DNA of 7,681 nt from Rickettsiales bacterium (GTDB taxonomy: Bacteria > Pseudomonadota > Alphaproteobacteria > Rickettsiales > UBA3002): assembly GCA_027489915.1 (NCBI GenBank), contig JAIXZB010000128.1, forward strand, positions 1 through 7,681, read 5' to 3'. The notes beneath the pieces were generated by a model, which saw only the letters and a list, made by a program, of their open reading frames with translations, was not told where the DNA came from and searched no databases. The first letter of the stretch is position 1. Each line of letters begins with the position of its first letter. Shown here piece by piece: positions 1 to 6,410 of this stretch. The position numbers and the translations under genes are program-made.

Positions 1-116
1 CCCATTTCAATAATCGCCATCACAAAGAAAAACAGCACTGGCGCCACCAGCGCAAATTCAATCGCACTCGCCCCTCTCCTACACCGCACAAACCGCTGTA
101 ACAACTTTAGCATCAT
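1..116 (-). CDS. TadE-like pilus assembly protein, N-terminal fragment (runs off left edge)
   Basis: Reading leftward from ATG at 116-114 gives 38 codons with no stop before the window edge. A second ATG follows at once (113-111), so the start could be either. After a short basic leader (residues 8-14 include R8, R11, R13 and R14) comes GASAIEFALVAPVLFFFVMA, which matches the TadE-like signature of a G-x-x-A-[IV]-E-F-A-L motif leading into one hydrophobic segment. Proteins of this family are minor pilins or pseudopilins of Tad (Flp) pilus systems. They are inserted in the inner membrane with a short cytoplasmic N-terminus, and the conserved Glu sits at the start of the membrane helix. The Shine-Dalgarno is weak (AAGAAG a few bases upstream). 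The gene points the same way as rodA but is separated from it by about 200 nt containing two palindromes, so cotranscription is uncertain. TadE, TadF and TadG cannot be told apart from this fragment. Confidence 0.82.
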   Translation of the reverse strand, partial: MMLKLLQRFVRCRRGASAIEFALVAPVLFFFVMAIIEM

Positions 117-167
117 AAGGCTTCTTACCACGAAGCACACCGCATGCCAACCCAAACCACCCACCCC

Positions 168-197
168 TGTCATTGCGAGCAAAGCGACGCAATGACA
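168..197. repeat. Short perfect palindrome (10-bp arms) between rodA and the TadE-like gene
   Basis: TGTCATTGCG (168-177) is exactly complementary to CGCAATGACA (188-197) around a 10-base spacer, AGCAAAGCGA. No T-run follows on either strand, so it is not a canonical intrinsic terminator. Its wording recalls the short CATTGCGAGC...GCAATGA palindromes scattered through some alphaproteobacterial (Rickettsiales-type) genomes; that comparison is from memory. It differs in sequence and size from the larger nested element that begins 12 bases away, at 209. A related string, GAGCGAAGCGAATGATTGCC, runs from 1497 into the left arm of the element at 1504. Confidence 0.7.
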
Positions 198-208
198 AAT
201 AAAAAGCA

Positions 209-331
209 GCGTTTTGCAGAGTGGGTCGAATACTAGGAGAGTTCTGTGCGATGGCACCGCAGTGTAGCAGCGCTACATAAGGGGTCATCGCAGAGGTTCC
301 GACGACGTAGACGATCCGCTATGCAAAACGC
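209..331. repeat. Nested-hairpin intergenic element, copy A (3' end of rodA)
   Basis: This 123-bp element has three nested inverted repeats. The outer arms are 209-233 and 307-331: the terminal ten pairs (GCGTTTTGCA with TGCAAAACGC) are perfect, followed by about ten more pairs, two G-T wobbles and three mismatches. The middle arm is TGCGATG at 247-253 with CATCGCA at 286-292, plus two flanking pairs. The tip hairpin is TGTAGC (263-268), loop AGC, GCTACA (272-277). The rodA stop codon (321-319) lies inside the right outer arm, and the last residues of RodA are encoded by it. The same architecture recurs at 1504-1628 and 4003-4122. It could act in the rodA transcript as a 3' structure that limits decay or causes termination; that is inference. 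Confidence 0.85.
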
Positions 332-1461
332 CCGCCCGAGCGTGGTAGGTATTCGTCTTTGTGGATATACGCGTTCAAAAGCAACCCACACGCCGCCATC
401 GTCGCAATCAGGAAACTCCCACCATACGATAAAAACGGCAGCGGCACACCCACCACCGGAATCATGCCCATCACCATCGCCATATTGATAAAGATATGCG
501 CAAAAAGCAGGCTTGCAACACCCGCTGCGATCAAGCGCCCAAAGGCATGGCGCGATTTCACCACCACCATCAGCGCAAAAATAAGCAACAGCGCATACAT
601 CGTAAGCAATACAAATGCGCCCATAAATCCAAGCTCTTCAGCCAGCATCGTGAAAATAAAATCGGTCTGTTTCTCAGGCAAAAAATCAAGCTGGCCTTGG
701 CTGCCATGGGTGAGTCCCTTGCCAAATAACCCTCCCGATCCAATCGCAATCATGGATTGCAAAATATTATATCCCGCACCGAGCGGATCAGCCGTAGGGT
801 CTAGAAATGTTAGCACCCTCCGCTTTTGGTAATCATGCAAAAACTGCCAGCCAATGGGCAATGCAGCCATTACCACCGTAATCGCCCCTGCAAAAAAATA
901 CCAGCGAATCCCCGCCAGAAAACACATCACAAAACCAATGAACAACGTAATCGTCGCCGTACCTAAATTCGGCTGCAGCAAAATCAGAATCGCAGGTGCC
1001 GCCATCATCGCAACAGGTGCAGCTAACACATATAAATGCCGTGTGCCTTCAAGCTGCACTGTCTGAAAATAGCGCGCAATCGCCAGAATCAATCCCAGCT
1101 TCATCAACTCCGATGGTTGCAGCGTAAAAATCCCCACACTCACCCAGCGCTGCGCCCCCATACCCACGACACCAATCAATTCCACCACCACCAGCATCAG
1201 CAGCAGCATGCCATATATAGGATAGGCAAAACGCAACAAGTTGCGCAAAGGTGTCAGCGCAATCACCATCATCGCACCAAACCCAATCACAAAACGAATC
1301 ATTTGTGCACCCGCCCACGGCCACACATGCCCGCCCGATGCCGAATACAGCATCACAATCCCAAGCATCGACAGCGCCAGAATTACGCATACAATAAACC
1401 CGTTCAACTCCCGCGCCCGCGCCCGCCACTTCTTATACTTATGCTGCAACCAATAATTCAT
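319..1461 (-). CDS. rodA: Rod-shape peptidoglycan glycosyltransferase RodA (SEDS family)
   Basis: The product is a 380-residue polytopic membrane protein of the SEDS family. With its partner PBP2 it polymerises lipid II into glycan strands during lateral wall growth. Visible family landmarks are QRWV with Trp106, LQPSELMKLG at about 114-123, LQPNLGTATIT at about 162-172, and the periplasmic-loop motif LPEKQTDFIF at 261-270. Asp267 in that motif corresponds to the catalytic Asp of the family. The C-terminal signature GVPLPFLSYGGS is at about 338-349. Length is normal for RodA. The frame stays open to an ATG at 1554, but that would add 31 residues encoded partly by a repeat; the ATG at 1461-1459 is preceded by GGGGAGAG at a 9-nt spacing and is preferred. 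It is the last gene of the mreC-mreD-mrdA-rodA run, and its stop TAG lies inside repeat copy A. Confidence 0.96.
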   Translation of the reverse strand: MNYWLQHKYKKWRARARELNGFIVCVILALSMLGIVMLYSASGGHVWPWAGAQMIRFVIGFGAMMVIALTPLRNLLRFAYPIYGMLLLMLVVVELIGVVGMGAQRWVSVGIFTLQPSELMKLGLILAIARYFQTVQLEGTRHLYVLAAPVAMMAAPAILILLQPNLGTATITLFIGFVMCFLAGIRWYFFAGAITVVMAALPIGWQFLHDYQKRRVLTFLDPTADPLGAGYNILQSMIAIGSGGLFGKGLTHGSQGQLDFLPEKQTDFIFTMLAEELGFMGAFVLLTMYALLLIFALMVVVKSRHAFGRLIAAGVASLLFAHIFINMAMVMGMIPVVGVPLPFLSYGGSFLIATMAACGLLLNAYIHKDEYLPRSGGRFA

Positions 1462-1470
1462 ATTTTTGTA

Positions 1471-1478
1471 CTCTCCCC
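1471..1478 (-). promoter_or_regulatory. Shine-Dalgarno of rodA (decides the start)
   Basis: On the minus strand GGGGAGAG ends 9 nt before the ATG at 1461-1459. It is the strongest ribosome binding site seen in the operon, and it supports this start over the in-frame ATG at 1554, which lies inside repeat copy B. Of the four operon genes, rodA has one of the longer gaps from its upstream neighbour, so an independent strong site fits. Confidence 0.7.
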
Positions 1479-1503
1479 ACCACTTCCTATCAGAGCGAAG
1501 CGA

Positions 1504-1628
1504 ATGATTGCCAGAGTGAGCCAGCTGGTAGGAGCGCTTGCCGCTTTCGCACACCGCAATGTAGCAGCGCTACATGAGGATGGGCAAAAGTGGACGCGAC
1601 ACCCCAGATGGTTCGCTATGGCAATCAT
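1504..1628. repeat. Nested-hairpin intergenic element, copy B (between mrdA and rodA)
   Basis: This 125-bp element is the longest copy. The outer arms 1504-1528 and 1604-1628 pair over 25 positions, with 21 Watson-Crick pairs, two G-T wobbles and two mismatches; the terminal ten (ATGATTGCCA with TGGCAATCAT) are perfect. The middle arm is CCGCTTTCGC at 1541-1550 with GCAAAAGTGG at 1584-1593, holding one wobble and one mismatch. The tip is ATGTAGC (1559-1565), loop AGC, GCTACAT (1569-1575). The mrdA stop TGA (1627-1625) lies in the right terminal arm. The element fills most of the mrdA-rodA gap, so in the operon mRNA it would form a large hairpin between the PBP2 and RodA reading frames. Confidence 0.87.
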
Positions 1629-3409
1629 GCATACAGCTCCATGGTTTTTTGCATTATGTTGCGCGCCACTGGCGCCGCAACCGAAGCCCCACCACCCCCA
1701 TGTTCTATCAACACACAGGCCGCAAATTGCGGGTTCACTGTGGGCCCATACGCCACGAACCATGCATGGTGGCGAAACTTCCATGGAATCTTACTCTGGT
1801 CTTGCCCACGCACGGTAATGCGCCGCACCTGCGCCGTTCCCGTCTTCCCAGCGTAAAGCTTATCCCCCTCCATAATCCGCGCGCCGTATGCAGTGCCACG
1901 CGGATTATTCACCACCCAATCAATCCCCTCCACCACCTGCGCTAAATGCTCAGGCGTAAATCCAGCACTCGGAAAATCAATGCCAGCAGGCGCTTTCGTC
2001 AAACGTGGTGTCACCAATTTCCCGCCATTCACCAAACGCGCCGTCATAATGGCCATCTGTAATGGCGAAGCCAACACATCACCCTGTCCAATCGATGTAT
2101 TGATAGTTTCACCAGGGTTCCACGGCCCACGCCCTGCCGCTTTTTTCCATTCGGGGCTTGGTACAATGCCTGCGCGCTCGCCGCGCAGCCCAATACCCGA
2201 GAGCGCGCCCAAGCCCATCTTATGCGAAATATCCGCAATCGCCTCAATCCCCACCGCACGGCCCATCGTGTAAAAATACGTATCGCACGATTGCGCAATC
2301 GCCATCTTCAAATCCATATGCCCATGGCCTTCGGGCTTCCAGCAATTAAAACGGTGATTGCCCAAATAATAATGCCCAGGGCAATAGACCTTGGTTTCAG
2401 CCGTCGCTTTCTCCGCTTCAAGTGCAGCAAGCCCCACCAGCATTTTGAAGGTCGAACCAGGCGGATACAATCCCGCAATCGCTTTATTATGCAGCGGATT
2501 TTTCTCATCCGCATTCAGTGCTTTCCAATACGCAGTGGGAATCGAAGTGCTAAAAATATTCGGATCAAATCCCGGCACCGAAACCAGCGCCAGCACTTCA
2601 CCATTATGCACATTCATCACCACCACGCCGCCACTCTGCCCCACCAACTCGTCCACAATAAATTCCTGCAAACGGCTATCCACGGTAAGCTGCAGCGTGT
2701 CACCTCGTGTGGGCTCCGTGCGTTCAAGCTCGCGCACGGGAAGACCAGTCGCATTCACCTCAAGCTGCTTCGATCCTGCTTTACCGCGCAGCGTTTCATC
2801 AAACAAAAACTCTACCCCGTTTTTACCAATCTTGAATTCAGGCAGGCGCGAAAGCGGATCTTTCGCACTCGCTTCATTTTGATCCACGCGCCCCACATGC
2901 CCAATCAAATGCGACGCACGATCCGCAAACGGATAGCTGCGCACCTGCCCTTCCTCCAACCGAATCCCCGGTAGTTCGGGCAGATAATATTCAATACGCG
3001 TAAGCTGTTCCCAGCGCACATGCTCGCTCACCAGCAACGGCCCACGTGGGCGCGTGCCTACTTCTGCTTGCATCTGCGCAGTTTTGGCCGCATCCCAATC
3101 CAACAGCTTCGCCAGTGTCTTGAGTGTGTCTTGCGCCTGCTTGGGGTTATCGCGTTCTAAAAATAACCGGTAACTCACCTCGTTGCTGGCAAGCAGCACA
3201 CCATTCGCATCCGTAATCAGCCCACGCGGCGGCGCAATCAGTTGCAGCTTAATGCGATTCCCTTCGGCAAGTGTGTTCAACTCCTCGCCACGCACAAATT
3301 GCAAATAGCCCACACGTGCAAGCAGCGCACCCCCCGCAAGCCCCATCACACTCCCCACAAGCAAGGTGCGGCGTGTAATTGTTTTTTGTAAATCCTGTGG
3401 TTTGGCCAT
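1625..3409 (-). CDS. mrdA: Penicillin-binding protein 2, peptidoglycan DD-transpeptidase
   Basis: The product is a 594-residue class B penicillin-binding protein that crosslinks glycan strands made by RodA during elongation. A short basic cytoplasmic N-terminus (TRRTLL) precedes a signal-anchor helix at about 14-33, and the rest is periplasmic. The pedestal region shows the usual PPRGLITDANG at 60-70. The penicillin-binding domain has all three active-site motifs: STFK at 319-322 with nucleophile Ser319, SCD at 374-376 (the SxN-equivalent motif of PBP2-type enzymes), and KTGT at 522-525. The stretch ETINTSIGQGDVLASPLQMA (434-453) is a strong PBP2-family signature. The start codon lies 75 nt after mreD with only a weak Shine-Dalgarno, which suggests coupling within the operon transcript. 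The C-terminus ends shortly after the fold, and the stop lies within repeat copy B. Confidence 0.96.
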   Translation of the reverse strand: MAKPQDLQKTITRRTLLVGSVMGLAGGALLARVGYLQFVRGEELNTLAEGNRIKLQLIAPPRGLITDANGVLLASNEVSYRLFLERDNPKQAQDTLKTLAKLLDWDAAKTAQMQAEVGTRPRGPLLVSEHVRWEQLTRIEYYLPELPGIRLEEGQVRSYPFADRASHLIGHVGRVDQNEASAKDPLSRLPEFKIGKNGVEFLFDETLRGKAGSKQLEVNATGLPVRELERTEPTRGDTLQLTVDSRLQEFIVDELVGQSGGVVVMNVHNGEVLALVSVPGFDPNIFSTSIPTAYWKALNADEKNPLHNKAIAGLYPPGSTFKMLVGLAALEAEKATAETKVYCPGHYYLGNHRFNCWKPEGHGHMDLKMAIAQSCDTYFYTMGRAVGIEAIADISHKMGLGALSGIGLRGERAGIVPSPEWKKAAGRGPWNPGETINTSIGQGDVLASPLQMAIMTARLVNGGKLVTPRLTKAPAGIDFPSAGFTPEHLAQVVEGIDWVVNNPRGTAYGARIMEGDKLYAGKTGTAQVRRITVRGQDQSKIPWKFRHHAWFVAYGPTVNPQFAACVLIEHGGGGASVAAPVARNIMQKTMELYA

Positions 3410-3484
3410 AGCGTGTAATCGTCTTTACTGTGCACAACGATAAAAGCCTTTCACGCCGCTTACAATCGCAAAGCACAAAATAAA

Positions 3485-3967
3485 TTAGGCAACGCTTCCC
3501 GCCCTAAATATCCGTGCGCACACCACCTGCAATAGCACCACCAGTGGCAATGTCGAAACCCAAGCAAATGCTGCTGTCTGGATGCTCACCTGCATCCCAA
3601 ACAGTCCCGCAAGCAAGCACACCACCAGCTGAATAAGCGCTAGCGCCAATGCCAGAATCGCCCATACAAACCATGGCGCTTGTCGTTGATACGATTTTGC
3701 CCTCCGCTCAAACAGCATCACCGCCACCAGCGCAATCATACCATGAAATCCATACGGCGCACCCAGCGCTACATCCTGCAGCAACGAAAGCAGCGCAATC
3801 ACCCACGCTGGAAGCAACTGCGGCTGATACAACGCCACGAGCAAAACCCCTAGAAAAAACCCCATCGGCGATGCCCCAAAACTCAGCACCGCAGGCGCTG
3901 AACACAACCCCGTCAGCACCACAATCAGCAGCACCGAAACCAGTAACATCACCCGATCATTATTCAT
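3485..3967 (-). CDS. mreD: Rod-shape-determining membrane protein MreD
   Basis: The product is a small hydrophobic protein of 160 residues with five or six predicted membrane segments (about 6-30, 33-50, 53-70, 74-90, 99-123 and 129-150). MreD belongs to the elongasome and links MreC, RodA and PBP2 in the inner membrane; its exact biochemical role is unsettled. Sequence conservation in this family is low. The identification rests on size, topology, the family-like loop LLQDVALGAPYGFHGM (62-77), and its place between mreC and mrdA. The gap to mreC (158 nt) is mostly filled by repeat copy C, while the 75-nt gap to mrdA contains no copy. The ribosome binding site before the ATG is modest (GAG about 8 nt upstream). 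Confidence 0.9.
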   Translation of the reverse strand: MNNDRVMLLVSVLLIVVLTGLCSAPAVLSFGASPMGFFLGVLLVALYQPQLLPAWVIALLSLLQDVALGAPYGFHGMIALVAVMLFERRAKSYQRQAPWFVWAILALALALIQLVVCLLAGLFGMQVSIQTAAFAWVSTLPLVVLLQVVCARIFRAGSVA

Positions 3968-4002
3968 TTTTTCACTCTGATTACTCTATTTCTCTCTTAA
4001 CA

Positions 4003-4122
4003 TCGATTGTCAGAGTGGGCCGAATACTAGGCGGGTTCTGATTTTCAAACGCAGCGTAGCAGCGCTACGTGAGTATTGAAAATCAGGTTCCAACGACGTA
4101 GGCGGTCCGCTATGGCAATCGA
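4003..4122. repeat. Nested-hairpin intergenic element, copy C (between mreC and mreD)
   Basis: This 120-bp element has outer arms 4003-4027 and 4098-4122. The terminal ten positions (TCGATTGTCA with TGGCAATCGA) pair with one wobble, and the rest show the same mismatch and wobble positions as copy A. The middle arm is a perfect 11-bp repeat, CTGATTTTCAA (4038-4048) with TTGAAAATCAG (4076-4086), unrelated in sequence to the middle arms of the other copies. The tip is CGTAGC (4055-4060), loop AGC, GCTACG (4064-4069). The element starts 3 nt after the mreC stop (4128-4126) and ends 35 nt before the mreD start. It is the best-formed copy. Confidence 0.88.
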
Positions 4123-4125
4123 CCC

Positions 4126-4998
4126 TTACTGAGGTAAATTTGGTGCAGCTTCCAGCGCCGTATTATGACTCACCACCCGCACATACGTCGCCCGCTTCGC
4201 ATCCGCCACTGGCCGCACCCGAATCTCGGCGCTGCCCTTCGCATCGCTGCGGCTGAATACTTTGCCCACCGCAATCCCTGCAGGCAACACGCCACCATCT
4301 TCCGTTGTCACCAGCAGCTCGCCCACCGCAAGCTGGCTCGAGGGCGCCACAAACCGCAGGCGCGGCATACCATCGCCACCACCTGCTAACATCGCTTTTT
4401 CGCGGCTGATTGCACCCACCACTGGCACACGCGCGTTCATATCCGTCAAAATCAGCACCCGTGAAGCATGTGCCGTCACATCAATCGTGCGTCCAATCAG
4501 CCCATCTGCCGTAATCACCGCCTGATGGCTACGCACACCATCTTCAAACCCGCTATCAATCAGCAAACTATGCCCAAGCGCCGATTCATTATAGCCAATA
4601 ATCCGCGCCCCAATATATGCCGTCTGCTCCATCGGCTTATAGCCAATCAAGCCGCGCAGCTCCTTATTTTCTGCCTCCAGCGCCATCGCTACCGATTGCC
4701 AGTGTTTCAGCGCGTCATTCTCCGCGCGCAATTTCGCATTATCGGCGCGCAGTTGCGCAATATCCGTCCACCATTGCCCAATATCATTAAACGCCTGCGC
4801 AGGTTGCGACAGCACCGAAAACACAGGCCCCACCACCTGCATAATCCCCTCACGCACGGGCGCAAGCTTAGGATTATCCGAACGCGCTGCCACCGCAAGC
4901 GCCGCACATAACACAAACGCAATCAACATCGCCGCGCGCGCAGCCGCAGGGCGAGAAGCCGCAGCAGCCGTAGTCATAGAACGTGTATAGCGCGTCAT
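4126..4998 (-). CDS. mreC: Rod-shape-determining protein MreC
   Basis: The product is a 290-residue bitopic protein that scaffolds the elongasome on the periplasmic side and activates PBP2-RodA. A basic N-terminus is followed by a single membrane helix at about 22-38. A coiled coil then spans about 70-116 (heptad-like AQLRADNAKLRAENDALKHW and EAENKELRGLIG), and the two-lobed beta domain typical of the family runs from about 125 to 275, with motifs such as SLLIDSGFEDGV (144-155) and TADGLIGR (163-170). Length is normal. The ATG at 4998-4996 has AAAGG (5008-5004) at a 5-nt spacing, which supports it over the internal Met8. It is the first gene of the leftward operon; mreB, the usual preceding gene, is not present, and the divergent murQ lies upstream instead. 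Confidence 0.95.
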   Translation of the reverse strand: MTRYTRSMTTAAAASRPAAARAAMLIAFVLCAALAVAARSDNPKLAPVREGIMQVVGPVFSVLSQPAQAFNDIGQWWTDIAQLRADNAKLRAENDALKHWQSVAMALEAENKELRGLIGYKPMEQTAYIGARIIGYNESALGHSLLIDSGFEDGVRSHQAVITADGLIGRTIDVTAHASRVLILTDMNARVPVVGAISREKAMLAGGGDGMPRLRFVAPSSQLAVGELLVTTEDGGVLPAGIAVGKVFSRSDAKGSAEIRVRPVADAKRATYVRVVSHNTALEAAPNLPQ

Positions 4999-5180
4999 AA
5001 AAGCCTTTAGGCATCAAATCAGTGAACACATTCCACCCATCATGCGCGCAAATCAAGAAAAAACCGTTAAGACCCCACCTCGCACAACTTTGTGCAGCGC
5101 AATATGGCCATTATTCGTCACGAAAGCTTCACACCACGCCAAAAAAATGACGCTAAATTGCATGCAAATACGAGGTATGT
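4999..5180. promoter_or_regulatory. Divergent mreC/murQ intergenic region with small palindromes
   Basis: This 182-nt spacer between the divergent mreC and murQ starts must hold promoters for both directions, but no convincing -35/-10 pair stands out on either strand. It contains two exact palindromes that could be operator sites: GCACAA-CT-TTGTGC at 5082-5095 and TTGCATGCAA at 5158-5167. The second lies just upstream of the murQ Shine-Dalgarno (GAGG, 5172-5175). Their regulatory role is inference from symmetry and position only. The repeat element found three times elsewhere in the window is absent here. Confidence 0.5.
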
Positions 5181-6233
5181 ATGCACACACAACTCACATC
5201 TACTACCGCCCTGCGCGCCGCAACCGAAGGCCGCAACCCACGGCTTGTCGAATCCGATAGCTGGAGCAACCCACGCATCCTCACCGCCTACATGGACGCA
5301 CAGCACAAAGCGCTGGATGCCGTCGATGTCGCCATCCCCCAAATCGCCTCCGCCGCACAGGCCATGATTGACCGCTTGGGAAGCACAGGCCGCAACTCCC
5401 CTAAAGGCCGCATCATCTATGTGGGCGCAGGCACCTCAGGCCGCATCGGCGCACTCGATGGCATGGAACTAGGCCCCACCTTCGATTGGCCCGATGACAA
5501 AGTCGTCTTTGCCATCGCCGAACCGCTGGAATTCAAAACCGGCACCTCGCGCGATGGGCTGGAAGATAGAACCGACCTCGCAGAAGAACGTGTAAAAGCC
5601 CTCAATATCGGGCCAGATGATGTCGTCATCGCCCTCGCTGCAAGCGGCACCACGCCTTACACGAATCGCTTTGCCGAACTCGCCAAACACAACGGCGCCC
5701 TCGTCATCGGCATCGCCAATAACGAAAAAGCCCCCCTGCTGCAAAACGCCACCCATCCCATTTTCCTCCCCACAGGGCCTGAGGCCATCGCAGGCTCCAG
5801 CCGCATGGGCGCAGGCACTGCACAAAAAGCAGCCCTCAATATTCTCTCAAGCTTAGTGATGAGCAAACTCCCAGGCATCCACGGCGTGTTCGATGGCCTC
5901 ATGGTCAATATGCGCAAAGCCCCCAATGCCAAACTGCACGACCGCTCGCACCGCATCGTAAGCGAAATCACAGGCTGCGACGAAACCACCGCCCGCAACG
6001 CCCTCAGCAAAACCGAAGGCGATATCAAATCTGCCACGTTGGTAGCAGAGGGCATGTCTCCCGTAAGAGCAAACGAAATGCTAACAAAGAACAATAACGA
6101 CCTGCGCCAAAGCATGGTCGATTTAGAAACAAAAACCACCTTCACCGAACGCTTCGGCCGCAAACACCGCACCCGCACCTACGGCGAAATCATCCGCGAA
6201 GAAGAAGCATCAATGGCGGCAAAATCCCGTTAA
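5181..6233 (+). CDS. murQ: N-acetylmuramic acid 6-phosphate etherase MurQ
   Basis: The enzyme cleaves the D-lactyl ether of MurNAc-6-phosphate to give GlcNAc-6-phosphate and D-lactate, a cytoplasmic step in reuse of cell-wall sugars. It is a SIS-fold protein. Characteristic segments are IIYVGAGTSGRIGALDGMEL at 78-97, VVIALAASGTTPY at 148-160, and AGSSRMGAGTAQKAALNILS at 204-223, the family signature. Glu97 and Glu128 (in GLEDRTD) align with the two catalytic glutamates of the E. coli enzyme (Glu83 and Glu114). The N-terminal TEGRNP also matches the family. At 350 residues it is longer than the usual 300 or so; most of the excess is a charged C-terminal tail from about 315. The ATG at 5181 follows GAGG by 5 nt. 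It is transcribed away from the mre operon, and no etherase partner or permease gene is next to it. Confidence 0.94.
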   Translation: MHTQLTSTTALRAATEGRNPRLVESDSWSNPRILTAYMDAQHKALDAVDVAIPQIASAAQAMIDRLGSTGRNSPKGRIIYVGAGTSGRIGALDGMELGPTFDWPDDKVVFAIAEPLEFKTGTSRDGLEDRTDLAEERVKALNIGPDDVVIALAASGTTPYTNRFAELAKHNGALVIGIANNEKAPLLQNATHPIFLPTGPEAIAGSSRMGAGTAQKAALNILSSLVMSKLPGIHGVFDGLMVNMRKAPNAKLHDRSHRIVSEITGCDETTARNALSKTEGDIKSATLVAEGMSPVRANEMLTKNNNDLRQSMVDLETKTTFTERFGRKHRTRTYGEIIREEEASMAAKSR

Positions 6234-6410
6234 ACTAAGCAATACCCCTCACCAAAATAAGGCTCCAAACAATGTGGTACGATGGCTACTAGGCACTACT
6301 AATTAACGCGAAATAAAGACCTTCCCTGCGTTATCAATACACAATTAAAGCATCCTCAACATATACTCTTACTACATTAGCAAGCCAACGCAGCAATAGC
6401 AGGATGTTTT

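Noticed and set aside
168..197. Rho-independent terminator for rodA
   Set aside because: The stem is good, but no T-run follows on the minus strand (GGGGTGGG follows instead) or on the plus strand.
209..331. tRNA or other known structural RNA gene in copy A
   Set aside because: The nested single-axis hairpin does not make a cloverleaf, and no T-loop or anticodon arm is present. The sequence overlaps the rodA stop codon.
1462..1554. A longer RodA beginning at the ATG at 1554, adding 31 N-terminal residues
   Set aside because: The extra segment is encoded partly by repeat copy B, is hydrophilic and unlike RodA N-termini, and lacks a ribosome binding site. The ATG at 1461 has GGGGAGAG at a 9-nt spacing.
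1036..1818. 260-codon open frame on the plus strand over rodA, the repeat and the end of mrdA
   Set aside because: It is antisense to two certain genes and crosses a repeat. Its product is rich in His, Pro and Gln, which is typical of an antisense shadow, and it has no recognisable domain.
2222..2974. 250-codon open frame on the plus strand inside mrdA
   Set aside because: It is fully antisense to the penicillin-binding domain of mrdA and gives a low-complexity basic translation with no family motif.
209..4122. CRISPR array or tandem repeats
   Set aside because: There are only three copies, over 1 kb apart, each internally palindromic and separated by whole genes, with no spacer-like units.
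6304..6333. Terminator hairpin after murQ (TAACGC...GCGTTA)
   Set aside because: The arms are only 6 bp with an 18-nt loop and no T-run, so this is within chance expectation.
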